From Saccharopolyspora_D taberi (GTDB taxonomy: Bacteria; Actinomycetota; Actinomycetes; Mycobacteriales; Pseudonocardiaceae), in the NCBI RefSeq assembly GCF_039534165.1, contig NZ_BAAAUX010000001.1:186001-250000 (forward strand): a stretch of 64,000 bases of DNA, written 5' to 3'. Positions 16,659-25,460 of the stretch are shown one piece after another (position 1 is the first letter of the stretch; each line of letters starts with the position of its first letter). A model generated the notes under the pieces. That model ran no database searches and was not told the origin of the DNA. It saw only the letters and a list, made by a program, of their open reading frames with translations. The translations under genes were made by a program, and so were the position numbers.

Positions 16659-17045
16659 ATGATCAGCATCGACAGAGTGGACCACCTGGTCCTCACCGTG
16701 GCCGATGTCGATCGGGCAGCGGACTTCTACGAGCGCGTGCTGGGCATGCGTGCGGTGACCTTCGCCGGTGACCGGCGCGCGGTCAGCTTCGGCCGGCAGA
16801 CGATCAAACTGCACGCGGCCAGCGAGCTGGTGGAACCCACCGCCACGCACCCGGTGCCCGGATCGGCGAACCTGTGCTTCGTCACGACGAACGCCATCAG
16901 CGAGGTCCAGGACCAGTTGCGGGCCCACGACGTGCGCATCGAGGAGGGACCGGTCAGCCGGACCGGTGCGCTGGGGCCGATCACGTCGGTTTATCTGCGC
17001 GACCCGGACGGCAACCTGATCGAAATCGCCCGCTACGACGATTGA
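16659..17045 (+). CDS. VOC-family (glyoxalase/dioxygenase-like) protein
   Basis: A 128-aa protein with paired beta-alpha-beta-beta-beta modules: the first begins IDRVDHLVLTVADV and the second ends RDPDGNLIEIARYDD, the usual metal-binding Glu at the end of the VOC domain. The His in the first strand (H9) and E123 are candidate metal ligands. An ACAGGAG site precedes the ATG. Substrate cannot be predicted; members include lyases, dioxygenases and resistance proteins. It stands alone between polA and the repeat element at 17064. Confidence 0.85.
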   Translation: MISIDRVDHLVLTVADVDRAADFYERVLGMRAVTFAGDRRAVSFGRQTIKLHAASELVEPTATHPVPGSANLCFVTTNAISEVQDQLRAHDVRIEEGPVSRTGALGPITSVYLRDPDGNLIEIARYDD

Positions 17046-17063
17046 TTCGTCACTTCGCTCGTT

Positions 17064-17230
17064 TTGCGTGGGTGGTTGCTTGGCGGAACCTCAGACGCCG
17101 CCTCGCTGCGGGATCTTTTTCCCACGTATGCCAATACGAGGGAAAAAGCTGTCCTCGCGAGGCGACGCCTGAGAACCCGCGGGTGGTCGTCTTGCGTGCG
17201 TGGGCTAAGCGGCTGCGCCGCTTGAAGATG
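17064..17230 (+). repeat. Dispersed ~167-bp structured repeat, copy 1
   Basis: This intergenic element recurs at 27852-28022 (same strand, nearly full length) and 21071-21150 (opposite strand, ends only). It contains a long hairpin: CTTTTTCCC (17115-17123), CGTAT, loop GCCA, ATACG, GGGAAAAAG (17140-17148). A second hairpin, AAGCGGC/GCCGCTT with a 3-base loop, lies at 17207-17223. It occupies the convergent gap after the VOC gene. A reading frame runs through it, but copy differences fit the hairpins better than a protein. Confidence 0.8.
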
Positions 17231-17297
17231 GAGCGGCGGGTGGGCCTGGGGTTCCAGGGCCCGCCCGCCGTTTTCCGTTGCTACCGGGTTTTCCTTG

Positions 17298-19364
17298 CTA
17301 CAGCGCCAGTTCCGGCTTGAGCCGGGCCGCGGTCCAGGTGCGCTGGCGCCACGCCGCGATGGTGCTCAGCAGCAGGCCCGCCACCAGGTAGGCGAGCAGG
17401 ACGCCCGCCGCCTGCCCGGCCGCCTCCAGGCCGGGTCCGCCGTAGAGCAGGTGGCGCAGGCCGCTGACGACGTAGCTCAGCGGCAGCACCTGGTGCAGCG
17501 GGTGCAGCGGTTCCGGGATGGTCTGCCACGGGAACGTGCCGCCCGCGGTGACCAGCTGGAGCACCAGGATGATCAGCGCGATGAACTTGCCCTTCGGGCC
17601 GAAGGCCGCGTTCAGGGCGTGCACGACCGCGGTGAAGGCGAACGAGGTCAGCACCAGGAACGCGAGCGTCCACCAGGCGTGCGCGGGGTGCACACCGACC
17701 CCGAACACGACGACCACGTACAGCAGCACCGCCTGCACCAGGCCGACGATCGCGGCGGGCAGCCAGCCGCCGACGGCGATCCGCCACGGCGCGACCCCGG
17801 CGGCGAGCGCCCGGTTGGACAGCGGGCGCATCAGCAGGAACAGCACGAACCCGCCGATCCACAGCGCCAGGCCCATGAAGAACGGGGCCAGCCCCGCGCC
17901 GTAGGTGTCGGCCTTGACCAGCGCGTTGGTGTCCACCGCGACCGGGTCGCCGATGGTGGCCGCGGTGGCCTCGCGGGTCGGGTCGTCGGGGTTGGGGATG
18001 TCGTTGGCGCCCTTGCCGAGCTCGGTGGCCAGCGTGTTGGAGCCGTCGGCGAGCTGGCCCGATCCGTCGGCCAGCTGCTGCGCGCCGCCGTTGAGCTGGT
18101 CGGCGCCGTCGGTGAGCTTGGTGGTGCCGGTGACCGCCTCCCGCTCGCCGTCGCGGAGCTTGATCGCGCCGTCGTCGAGCCGGCCGGCGCCGGCGGCCAG
18201 CTGCCCGGAGCCGTCGGCGAGCTGGTTGATCCCGCTCGCCAGCTGCGGGGTGGCGTTGGCCAGCTTGCGGTTGCCGTCGGCGACCTGCCGCGAGCCGTCG
18301 GCGAGCTTGCGCAGTTGCCCGACCTGGGTCTGCACCTTGCCGTTGGCGTCGGTGATCGGGCTGTTGAGCTTGTCCAGGTCGCTCATGACCCGCTCGATGG
18401 TCGCCTCGTCCACGCCGACCTGGCGCAGCTGGTCGGCGATCCGGGACTTGGACTCGTCGAGGTGGTCCACGATGTCCTGCGAGACGCCGCCGAGGACGTC
18501 GGCCTTGTCAGCCAGCTGCTCGTTGCCCGCGGCGACCTGCTCGGCGCCGTCGGCGAGCTTGGCGGTCTGCTCCGGCAGCGGCGCGGTCTTCTGCTGCAGC
18601 TCCTTGAGGCCGCCGTTGAGCCGGTCGGCGCCCGCGGTCAGGTCCTTGGTGCCGTCGGCGAGCTGCTCGGAACCATCGGCGAGCCGGCGCTGACCGTCGA
18701 GGAGCTGGTGCGCGCCCGCGGAGAGCCGCGCGGTGCCGTCCTTGGCGACGCCGATGCCGTCGCGCAGCTTGCCCGCGCCGTCGGCGAGCTTGCCCGCGCC
18801 GTCAGCGGCTTCGACGGTCTTCTCGTGCACGGTGCTGAAGCCGAGCAGGAACTGGTCGGCGGCCTCGGTGCCCGCGTTCTTGGCGACCGCCTTGCGCACC
18901 TCGGAGACGACCTTGTCGGCGATCGTGCCCGCGAGGTAGTTGTTGGCGTCGTTGGTGATCAGCCGCAGCTGGGCCTGTCGCGGCTCGAACTCGCCGGGGG
19001 ACAGCAGCGCCGCGGAGAAGTCCTTCGGCACCACCAGGGCGAACGTGTAGGTGCCGTCGGAAACCCCTTGCTGCGCCTGGACTTCTCCGGTGCGCTGCCA
19101 GTCGAAGGCGTCCGACTCCATCAGCTCGTCGTAGACGTCCTGGCCGGCCTGCAGTCGGGTGCCGTCGTCGCGGGCCGAGCCCTCGTCGTCGATCACCACG
19201 GCGGCCGGGACCGAGCTCAGCCTGCCGTAGGGGTCCCAGTTCGCGTACAGGTACATCGCGCCGTAGAGCAGCGGCACCAGGGTGACCGCCACCAGCGCCA
19301 GTTTGGGGAGCTTGCCGGAGGTCAGCCGCCGCAACTCGGTGCGGGCGAGGCGGAACGTGGTCAT
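17298..19364 (-). CDS. YhgE/Pip-family membrane protein (ABC-2-like)
   Basis: A 688-aa protein with one N-terminal span (~22-42), an extracytoplasmic YhgE/Pip domain, a long helical region (~180-450) of repeated ~7/11-residue units of the type L-A-D-G-S-x-Q-L, and a C-terminal block of six spans (~490-680) resembling ABC-2 permeases. Relatives include phage infection protein Pip and ESX/type VII-linked transport proteins. The start overlaps the stop of the upstream ABC-like gene (ATGA at 19361-19364), implying a two-component transporter. Cargo is unknown; lipids or surface polymers have been suggested for the family. Confidence 0.85.
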   Translation of the reverse strand: MTTFRLARTELRRLTSGKLPKLALVAVTLVPLLYGAMYLYANWDPYGRLSSVPAAVVIDDEGSARDDGTRLQAGQDVYDELMESDAFDWQRTGEVQAQQGVSDGTYTFALVVPKDFSAALLSPGEFEPRQAQLRLITNDANNYLAGTIADKVVSEVRKAVAKNAGTEAADQFLLGFSTVHEKTVEAADGAGKLADGAGKLRDGIGVAKDGTARLSAGAHQLLDGQRRLADGSEQLADGTKDLTAGADRLNGGLKELQQKTAPLPEQTAKLADGAEQVAAGNEQLADKADVLGGVSQDIVDHLDESKSRIADQLRQVGVDEATIERVMSDLDKLNSPITDANGKVQTQVGQLRKLADGSRQVADGNRKLANATPQLASGINQLADGSGQLAAGAGRLDDGAIKLRDGEREAVTGTTKLTDGADQLNGGAQQLADGSGQLADGSNTLATELGKGANDIPNPDDPTREATAATIGDPVAVDTNALVKADTYGAGLAPFFMGLALWIGGFVLFLLMRPLSNRALAAGVAPWRIAVGGWLPAAIVGLVQAVLLYVVVVFGVGVHPAHAWWTLAFLVLTSFAFTAVVHALNAAFGPKGKFIALIILVLQLVTAGGTFPWQTIPEPLHPLHQVLPLSYVVSGLRHLLYGGPGLEAAGQAAGVLLAYLVAGLLLSTIAAWRQRTWTAARLKPELAL

Positions 19365-20029
19365 CGGGAACCTTCACTTGAAGCGGGGGTGAGATCCACT
19401 GCGGTTTCCCCGGCGCGGTTGTCCTCGCCGAGGAGGGCGTGCGGTGCGCGCAGGCGGTGCGCGGAGTGCGGGGAGCAGAGCACCACCACGGCGCGTCCCT
19501 GCTCGGCTTCCCCGCGGGCCAGCGAGTACCAGGTCGACGGATCCCCGCCGTGGCGGTCGGGGGAGTCCAGCACCAGCGCCCGGGCGCCGGTCTCGCGGGC
19601 GAGGTCGATCAGCAGCCGGGTGCGCACCGGCGCGGGCAGGTTCTCGAACCGCTCGCGCTCGTGCTGGCCTGCGCTGTGCTCGGTCAGCCAGGAGCGCACC
19701 CGGGACCGCCGGGACGGGCGGCCCGCCATGCTGAGCCCCTCGGCGACGACGGTGCGCACCGACACCGCGCCCTCGGGCTCGGTGACCCCGGGGGCGTCGA
19801 CGACGACCACCGCGTCGCGCAGCCGTGCGGGCGAAACCGCGCCGTCCAGCCGGACGGTGCCTCTGCCGGGCTGCAACCGCCCGGACAGGGCAAGCGCCAT
19901 CGCGGTGCGCCCGAAATGCACGTCGCCGGCGACCAGCAGGAGCTGGCCGTCCCGCACGCGCAGCGAGGTGCGTTCGAGCAGCGGACCGTGCGCTCCGTTG
20001 ACCTCGACGCCTTCAGCGACGATCTCCAC
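19361..20029 (-). CDS. ABC-ATPase-like partner protein with degenerate Walker A
   Basis: A 222-aa protein with the order of an ABC nucleotide-binding domain: an N-terminal beta sheet (VEVNGAHGPLLERTSLRV), a P-loop position reading GDVHFGRTA in place of GxxGxGK(S/T), a short helical subdomain, and a Walker B-like strand ARALVLDSPD. The Lys of Walker A is absent (Arg present), and no LSGGQ is clear, so ATPase activity is doubtful. GTG 20029 follows GAGGAA; the frame extends upstream without support. Coupled to the YhgE-type permease by a 4-base overlap. Confidence 0.65.
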   Translation of the reverse strand: MEIVAEGVEVNGAHGPLLERTSLRVRDGQLLLVAGDVHFGRTAMALALSGRLQPGRGTVRLDGAVSPARLRDAVVVVDAPGVTEPEGAVSVRTVVAEGLSMAGRPSRRSRVRSWLTEHSAGQHERERFENLPAPVRTRLLIDLARETGARALVLDSPDRHGGDPSTWYSLARGEAEQGRAVVVLCSPHSAHRLRAPHALLGEDNRAGETAVDLTPASSEGSR

Positions 20030-20085
20030 GCCGTTCCTCGACCTCTCGATCCGTTGGCTCGGTGCGCCGACCGGGCCACGGGCGG

Positions 20086-21030
20086 TCAGTGCAGCGCGGT
20101 GGCCGGGCGCACCTCCCACATCGTCCACAGCGGCCGGTACCCCTGGCGGGGCCAGAACACCGAGGACAGCGGGTTGGGTGGGTTGTAGTACAGGAAGCTG
20201 CCGAGGACCCCGGCGCGGGCGAACTCGTCATGCGCCAGGGCCATCAGCTCTCCGCCGATGCCGGTGCCGCGCGCCTCTTCGCGCACGGACACGCAGTTGA
20301 CGTAGGCCCACTTGCCGGGCCGCAGCCGGTGGCCGCCTTGGTGGCGGTCGGTGTCGAACCAGCCGCACTCGGCGACCGCGACCGGCTGCCCGTCCAACTC
20401 CGCCAGCCACACCGGATCCCCGGCGTGCAGGCGCACTCCGGTCGCGGTCCGCTTGAGCCTGCGGGCGTTCGGGCGCCGGGTGGAGGCGCCGACCAGGGCC
20501 GCGTAGTCCAGCTCCGCGAGGGTGAGCTCGACGATCGCGTCCAGATCGGCGGGTCCGGCCCGACGAATCTTTACGGTACCAGAGCGTTTCGTATTGGGTG
20601 GCGCCGAGCCGGGTGACGGTGGTCGCACCGCCAGCACCGACAGCGGCACGAACCCGTGGTCCAGCAACGCCCTGGTCGCCTGCACGTCCCGGCTCGGCCA
20701 CACGACCACGCAGGAGGAGTCCGTCGACGGCGTCCCGCGCTGGGTCAGCGCCGCCCGCCAGGCGTGCAGCAGCGCGTCCATCCCGGCGCGCGGGTGGTCG
20801 CCGATCACGGGGAAGAGTTCGAAGGTGTCGGCGGCCTGCCACAGGCTCTGCTGCGACCCCGGCTCGTTGCGGGCGTGCGCCATCAGGCCGGCCACCGCCT
20901 CGCCGCCGGGGATCCGGGCCATCACCGGCTCACCGCTGGGCAGCAGGTAGCGGTCCGGCAACTGCGGATCGAGGGCCTTCAGCCGCGAGCTCTGCGCGTC
21001 CAGCAGTTCCTGCGCCCTGCTCACCTGCAC
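20086..21030 (-). CDS. GNAT-family N-acetyltransferase
   Basis: A 314-aa protein. The N-terminal ~150 residues look like a degenerate GNAT-like domain. The C-terminal half (~155-310) is a recognisable acetyltransferase with VNCVSVREEARGTGIGGELM as the acetyl-CoA pyrophosphate-binding loop (R/Q-x-x-G-x-G/A) and a following beta-bulge strand (GSFLYYNPPN). Tandem GNAT proteins in actinomycetes act on small molecules or peptides. It is transcribed leftward, 57 bases ahead of the ABC-like gene, so possibly in one operon. Start GTG 21030 or GTG 21024. Confidence 0.8.
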   Translation of the reverse strand: MQVSRAQELLDAQSSRLKALDPQLPDRYLLPSGEPVMARIPGGEAVAGLMAHARNEPGSQQSLWQAADTFELFPVIGDHPRAGMDALLHAWRAALTQRGTPSTDSSCVVVWPSRDVQATRALLDHGFVPLSVLAVRPPSPGSAPPNTKRSGTVKIRRAGPADLDAIVELTLAELDYAALVGASTRRPNARRLKRTATGVRLHAGDPVWLAELDGQPVAVAECGWFDTDRHQGGHRLRPGKWAYVNCVSVREEARGTGIGGELMALAHDEFARAGVLGSFLYYNPPNPLSSVFWPRQGYRPLWTMWEVRPATALH

Positions 21031-21070
21031 TCCGTTCTCCGGCCTGGCGACCGGCCGGCCCGGCCCCGGC

Positions 21071-21150
21071 CATCATCTTCAAGCGGCGCAGCCGCTTGGC
21101 CTGCCCGACCAACCGGCACCGCCGCCTGAGGTTCCGCCACCCGCACCGCG
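21071..21150 (-). repeat. Dispersed structured repeat, copy 3 (internally replaced)
   Basis: On the minus strand this starts with the same ~27 bases as copy 2 (from CGGTGCGGG to CTCAGGCG) and ends with the AAGCGGC/GCCGCTT hairpin plus GAAGATG of copy 1. The central T-rich/A-rich hairpin and ~85 bases are missing, replaced by unrelated sequence. It lies between the methyltransferase stop and the GNAT start. Confidence 0.7.
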
Positions 21151-21175
21151 TTTCAGGGCGAGCCCGGACGTGGAT

Positions 21176-22072
21176 TCAGTCCAGGACGCAGCTGAAGATC
21201 GCGGTGCCTGGGAACAGTCTCCCGCGCAGCGGGCTCCACTGTCCCCAGACCTGGGTGTGGCCTTCGGGCCACTCCGGTTCGACCAGGTCGACCAGCCGCA
21301 TCCCGGCCGCGGTCAGCTGGCGGACGTAGTCGCCGAGCGTGCGGTGGTGCTCGACGTAGGTCGCCCGGCCGTTGCCGTCGACCTCCAGGTACGGGGTGCG
21401 GTCGAAGTACGACTGGACGACGGTCAGCCCGCCAGGGCCGGGGTCGTCCGAGAAGATCCACCGCATCGGATGAGTCACGGCGAAGACCCACCGGCCGCCC
21501 GGGCGCAGCACCCGCGCGACCTCGCGCATCACCGCGCCGGAGTCGGCCACGAACGGCACCCCGCCGAAGGCCGAGCAGGCGAGGTCGAACGAGTCGTCGG
21601 CGAAGGGCAGCGCGTCCGCGCTCGCCTGCACGAGCGGGACCTCGATGCCGCTCTCCCGCGCGCCGTCGACGGCGTGGCGCAGCATGCCCGCCGAGATGTC
21701 GAGCGCGACCGGGCGCGCGCCCTGGGCCGCCAGCCAGCGCGCGCACGGCGCCGATCCGCAGCCCACCTCCAGCACCTCGCGGCCCTCGATCTCGCCGAGC
21801 AGCCGGGTTTCCTCCTCGCGCAAGCCCTCCGGGCACCAGACGAAGTCGCTGACTCCGAGGAACTTGCCGTGCTCGGCGTGGTAATCGTCGGCGTCGGCGT
21901 CCCACCACAGCCGGCTCGCCAGCCGCGATTCGACCACCCCGGCCGTGCGTTTGGTCACACCGACCGTGCCCAGGGTCTGCTCGGCCGCGGCGTGCGGGGT
22001 TGCGGTGTTGTCCGTGCTGTGCGAACCCGTCACGGGTTGTTCCTCCGCCGAAAGTGGGTACTGCTCCGTCAT
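21176..22072 (-). CDS. Class I SAM-dependent methyltransferase
   Basis: A 298-aa Rossmann-fold methyltransferase. Motif I is VLEVGCGSAPCARWL (~99-113), followed by acidic VALDIS, the PFADDSFDLA motif and RVLRPGGRWVF, the standard class I set (Methyltransf_11 type). The N-terminal ~50 residues are extra and polar. It is divergent from rpsA with ~300 bases between them. A methyltransferase next to rpsA is common in actinobacteria, but the substrate is not evident from sequence. Confidence 0.85.
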   Translation of the reverse strand: MTEQYPLSAEEQPVTGSHSTDNTATPHAAAEQTLGTVGVTKRTAGVVESRLASRLWWDADADDYHAEHGKFLGVSDFVWCPEGLREEETRLLGEIEGREVLEVGCGSAPCARWLAAQGARPVALDISAGMLRHAVDGARESGIEVPLVQASADALPFADDSFDLACSAFGGVPFVADSGAVMREVARVLRPGGRWVFAVTHPMRWIFSDDPGPGGLTVVQSYFDRTPYLEVDGNGRATYVEHHRTLGDYVRQLTAAGMRLVDLVEPEWPEGHTQVWGQWSPLRGRLFPGTAIFSCVLD

Positions 22073-22378
22073 GGCGCATTCTCCTCGCCGGTGTCCGGGC
22101 GGCGGTTCCCGGTGGACCGCGGTTTGCCCGGCGATCGAGAAAGCGCGTACGATACCGGCCGCGCCGTGGGTCTCTTCGTCGTTCGAGCATCCGGTCCGGG
22201 TTCGCCCCCGGAAAGGATGCGGCAGAGGATGTCAGGAGGGCGCCGTTCCTGGTCGGAACACCGTCGTCGGCACCGCTTCGCGGAGCCGGGGCCGTTGGCC
22301 GCCGGGCGGTGGGAAGCCCAGGGTGCGGCCACACGTAGAACCAGCGACCAACCTATCCGTACCGGAGCAACCCACCTG

Positions 22379-23878
22379 ATGTCCACCGACACCACCACCG
22401 TCCCGACTGCAGCCGCCACCAAGCCGCAGGTCGCAGTGAACGACGTCGGGACGGAGGAGGACTTCCTCGCCGCCGTCGACCAGACCATCAAGTACTTCAA
22501 CGATGGCGACATTGTTGAGGGCACCATCGTCAAGGTCGACCGTGACGAGGTGCTGCTTGACATCGGCTACAAGACCGAGGGCGTCATCCCGTCCCGCGAA
22601 CTGTCGATCAAGCACGACGTCGACCCCGCCGAGGTCGTCACCGTCGGCGACTTCGTCGAGGCCCTGGTCCTCCAGAAGGAGGACAAGGAAGGCCGGCTGA
22701 TCCTCTCCAAGAAGCGTGCGCAGTACGAGCGCGCCTGGGGCACCATCGAGGAGCTCAAGGAGAAGGACGAGCCCGTGCGCGGCACCGTCATCGAGGTCGT
22801 CAAGGGCGGCCTCATCCTCGACATCGGGCTGCGCGGCTTCCTGCCCGCGTCGCTGGTCGAGATGCGCCGCGTCCGCGACCTGCAGCCCTACGTCGGCCGC
22901 GAGCTCGAAGCCAAGATCATCGAGCTGGACAAGAACCGCAACAACGTGGTCCTGTCCCGCCGCGCCTGGCTGGAGCAGACCCAGTCCGAGGTCCGCAGCG
23001 AGTTCCTCAACCAGCTGCAGAAGGGCCAGGTCCGCAAGGGCGTCGTGTCCTCCATCGTCAACTTCGGTGCGTTCGTGGACCTCGGTGGTGTCGACGGTCT
23101 GGTGCACGTCTCCGAGCTGTCCTGGAAGCACATCGACCACCCGAGCGAGGTCGTCGAGGTCGGCCAGGAGGTCACCGTCGAGGTCCTCGACGTCGACATG
23201 GACCGCGAGCGCGTCTCGCTGTCGCTGAAGGCGACCCAGGAAGACCCGTGGCGCCAGTTCGCCCGCACCCACGCGATCGGCCAGATCGTGCCGGGCAAGG
23301 TCACCAAGCTGGTTCCGTTCGGTGCGTTCGTCCGGGTCGACGAGGGCATCGAGGGCCTGGTCCACATCTCCGAGCTGGCCGAGCGCCACGTGGAGATCCC
23401 GGAGCAGGTCGTCCAGGTCGGCGACGACGTGATGATCAAGGTCATCGACATCGACCTGGAGCGCCGCCGGATCTCGCTGTCGCTCAAGCAGGCCAACGAG
23501 GGCTTCACCCCGGACTCGGAGTTCGACCCGACCCAGTACGGCATGGCCGCCGAGTACGACAACGAGGGCAACTACATCTACCCCGAGGGCTTCGACCCGG
23601 AGACCCAGGAGTGGCAGGAAGGCTACGAGCAGCAGCGCGAGGAGTGGGAGCGCCAGTACGCCGACGCCCTCGCCCGCTACGAGCAGCACATGAAGCAGGT
23701 CGCGAAGGCCGCCGAGGCCGACGCGGAAGCCGCTGCCCAGGCCGCGGCCGGCGGTGGCGCCGAGGAGCAGGGCGGGAACTACTCGTCGGCTCCGGCGGAG
23801 CAGGCCGAGGACGCGGGCTCGCTGGCCAGCGACGCCCAGCTCGCCGCGCTGCGGGAGAAGCTCTCCGGCGGTGCGTGA
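22379..23878 (+). CDS. rpsA: 30S ribosomal protein S1
   Basis: A 499-aa protein with four S1 OB-fold repeats (~38-105, ~122-190, ~208-278, ~293-363), of which the third and fourth are the most canonical (GVVSSIVNFGAFVDLGG; GKVTKLVPFGAFVRVDEG). The acidic, Gln/Ala-rich C-terminal tail (~380-499) is typical of actinobacterial S1. It binds mRNA on the 30S subunit. ATG 22379 has GGAG upstream; the frame runs far upstream but without conservation. Gene order polA-rpsA-coaE-uvrB matches mycobacteria. A strong terminator follows. Confidence 0.97.
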   Translation: MSTDTTTVPTAAATKPQVAVNDVGTEEDFLAAVDQTIKYFNDGDIVEGTIVKVDRDEVLLDIGYKTEGVIPSRELSIKHDVDPAEVVTVGDFVEALVLQKEDKEGRLILSKKRAQYERAWGTIEELKEKDEPVRGTVIEVVKGGLILDIGLRGFLPASLVEMRRVRDLQPYVGRELEAKIIELDKNRNNVVLSRRAWLEQTQSEVRSEFLNQLQKGQVRKGVVSSIVNFGAFVDLGGVDGLVHVSELSWKHIDHPSEVVEVGQEVTVEVLDVDMDRERVSLSLKATQEDPWRQFARTHAIGQIVPGKVTKLVPFGAFVRVDEGIEGLVHISELAERHVEIPEQVVQVGDDVMIKVIDIDLERRRISLSLKQANEGFTPDSEFDPTQYGMAAEYDNEGNYIYPEGFDPETQEWQEGYEQQREEWERQYADALARYEQHMKQVAKAAEADAEAAAQAAAGGGAEEQGGNYSSAPAEQAEDAGSLASDAQLAALREKLSGGA

Positions 23879-23900
23879 GCCGTAACGGCTGACTGACGGC

Positions 23901-23940
23901 AACGGCCCCGCATCTGGTTCGCCAGGTGCGGGGCCGTTCC
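23901..23940 (+). terminator. Intrinsic terminator after rpsA
   Basis: AACGGCCCCGCATCTGG pairs with CCAGGTGCGGGGCCGTT (one T/G step) around a TTCG tetraloop at 23901-23938. The stem itself ends in GTT and is followed by CCGCG, so the U-tract is short, but the helix is very stable. Confidence 0.8.
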
Positions 23941-24009
23941 GCGTTCCGGGCGGCCGGCGTCCGGGGCGGTGACTTGTCGGGCGCGGTCGTCGGGGTGGGC
24001 GGTCCTGTC

Positions 24010-24235
24010 TGCGACAGCCGTCGTCCGGGGACTGCCGATTTCCGGGGCAGTCACTGCCCAGGAGGATCGCCGTCGCGGGCAGCCGTTGTCCAGGACAGCC
24101 GCTGTCCGGGACGGTTGTCGTGGCGGGGCGAGGGATCGCTGTCCAGGACAACCGCCGTCCGGGGACTGCCGCTGCCCGGAGCGGCCACCGTCCCGGGCAA
24201 CCACCGTCCAGGACAGCCGGGTCGCGGGCAGCTCC
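24010..24235. repeat. Degenerate tandem array, ~16-bp unit, between rpsA and coaE
   Basis: About a dozen diverged units of the form A-N-CCG-N2-GTCC-R-GGAC/GGGA follow each other, e.g. AGCCGTTGTCCAGGAC, AGCCGCTGTCCGGGAC, AACCGCCGTCCGGGGA and AACCACCGTCCAGGAC. Many units contain the half-palindrome GTCCNGGAC, so the transcript could form alternative hairpins. It fills most of the 391-base gap; no convincing gene lies here. Frames run through on both strands but give only repetitive peptides. Confidence 0.6.
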
Positions 24236-24269
24236 CCGAGCGGACGGGGCGGGCTGGCAGGATGGGCGT

Positions 24270-25460
24270 GTGTTGCTGCTTGGACTCAGCGGTGGGATCG
24301 GCTCGGGCAAGTCCACGGTCGCGCGGCGGCTTGAGGAGCTCGGCGCCACGATCATCGACTCCGACGTGCTGGCCCGCGAGGTCGTCGCCCCCGGCACGGA
24401 CGGGCTCGCCGCGCTGGTCGAGCGCTTCGGCCCGGACGTCCTGGACGCGGACGGGTCGCTGGACCGGCCCGCGATGGCCAGGAAGGTCTTCGGCGACGAC
24501 GAGGCGCGGGCGGCGCTGAACGCGATCGTGCACCCCCGGGTCGCGGCCCGTTCCGACGAGCTGATGGCGCAGGCCGCCGCGGACGCGATCGTCGTGCGCG
24601 ACGTGCCGCTGCTGGTGGAACTCGGCTTCGCGCCGCAGTTCCACCTGGTCGTCATCGTCGACGCCCCGGTGGAGGAACGGGTCCGGCGGCTGGTCGGGCG
24701 CGGCCTGGAGGAGTCCGACGCGCGGGCGCGGATCCGGGCGCAGGCCACCGACGAGCAGCGGCGCGAGGTCGCCGACGTGTGGCTGGACAACAGCGGCCCG
24801 GTCGAGGACGTGCTGGCGCGGGTCGACGCGCTGTGGCGGGATCGGCTGGTGCCGTTCGAGGACAACCTCCGAACGGGCAGCCGGACGCCGAAGCCGTCGC
24901 CCGAGCTGACCGGGCCGGACCCGGAGTGGCCGCGCGCGGCGCGGCGGCTGATCGCCCGGATCGAGCACGTCGCGGGCGACCGCGCGGTGCGGGTCGACCA
25001 CATCGGCTCCACCTCGGTCCCGGGCCTGCCCGCCAGGGACGTGATCGACCTCCAGCTGACGGTCCGCTCGCTCGCCGACGCCGACGCCCTCGCGGAACCG
25101 TTGTCGCGGGCCGGTTTCCCGCTGGTTCCCGAGATCCGCGGCGACCCGCCGCACCCGGTCGCGGCGGATCCGGAGCAGTGGGCCAAGCGCTTCCACACCG
25201 CCGCCGACCCCGGTCGCCACGCCGATCTGCACGTCCGCGTCGAAGGCACAGCGGCCTGGCGCTGCGCGCTGCTGTTCCGCGACTGGCTGCGCGCCGAGGA
25301 CGGGCCGCGCGAGGAATACCTCCGCACCAAGCGGGAAGCGGCGCGTCAGCACCCCGACAACGACGCGTACACCGACGCGAAGGAGCCGTGGTTCGCCGCC
25401 GCGCTTCCTCGCGCCGAACAGTGGGCGCTCAGCGCGGGGTGGACACCTCCGGCGGCGTGA
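24270..25460 (+). CDS. coaE: Dephospho-CoA kinase fused to a GrpB/UPF0157 domain
   Basis: A 396-aa bifunctional-looking protein. Residues 1-~200 are CoaE, phosphorylating the 3'-OH of dephospho-CoA in the last step of CoA synthesis, with P-loop GGIGSGKST (8-16), a D-S-D substrate motif (IDSDVLAREVV) and the lid-region RxxxR. Residues ~220-396 are a GrpB/UPF0157 nucleotidyltransferase-like domain with DHIGSTSVPGLPARDVIDL. The same fusion occurs in mycobacterial Rv1631. GTG 24270 is chosen as it begins directly before the first beta strand and follows AGGAT. Confidence 0.93.
   Translation: MLLLGLSGGIGSGKSTVARRLEELGATIIDSDVLAREVVAPGTDGLAALVERFGPDVLDADGSLDRPAMARKVFGDDEARAALNAIVHPRVAARSDELMAQAAADAIVVRDVPLLVELGFAPQFHLVVIVDAPVEERVRRLVGRGLEESDARARIRAQATDEQRREVADVWLDNSGPVEDVLARVDALWRDRLVPFEDNLRTGSRTPKPSPELTGPDPEWPRAARRLIARIEHVAGDRAVRVDHIGSTSVPGLPARDVIDLQLTVRSLADADALAEPLSRAGFPLVPEIRGDPPHPVAADPEQWAKRFHTAADPGRHADLHVRVEGTAAWRCALLFRDWLRAEDGPREEYLRTKREAARQHPDNDAYTDAKEPWFAAALPRAEQWALSAGWTPPAA

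Noticed and set aside
17060..17230. A peptide frame (conserved SCPREATPENPRVVVLRAW segment) in the repeat element as a real protein
   Set aside because: No start or RBS, and changes between copies preserve hairpins rather than the protein.
17295..20300. A 1001-aa plus-strand frame opposite the YhgE and ABC-like genes
   Set aside because: Repetitive Gly/Val/Ala-rich shadow of the heptad repeats on the minus strand.
24010..24235. A CRISPR array
   Set aside because: Units are contiguous and diverged, with no identical repeats separated by unique spacers and no cas genes.
22232..25330. A 1032-aa minus-strand frame across rpsA and coaE
   Set aside because: It is a shadow of two conserved plus-strand genes; Ser/Arg-rich and Leu/Asp-rich stretches with no domain.
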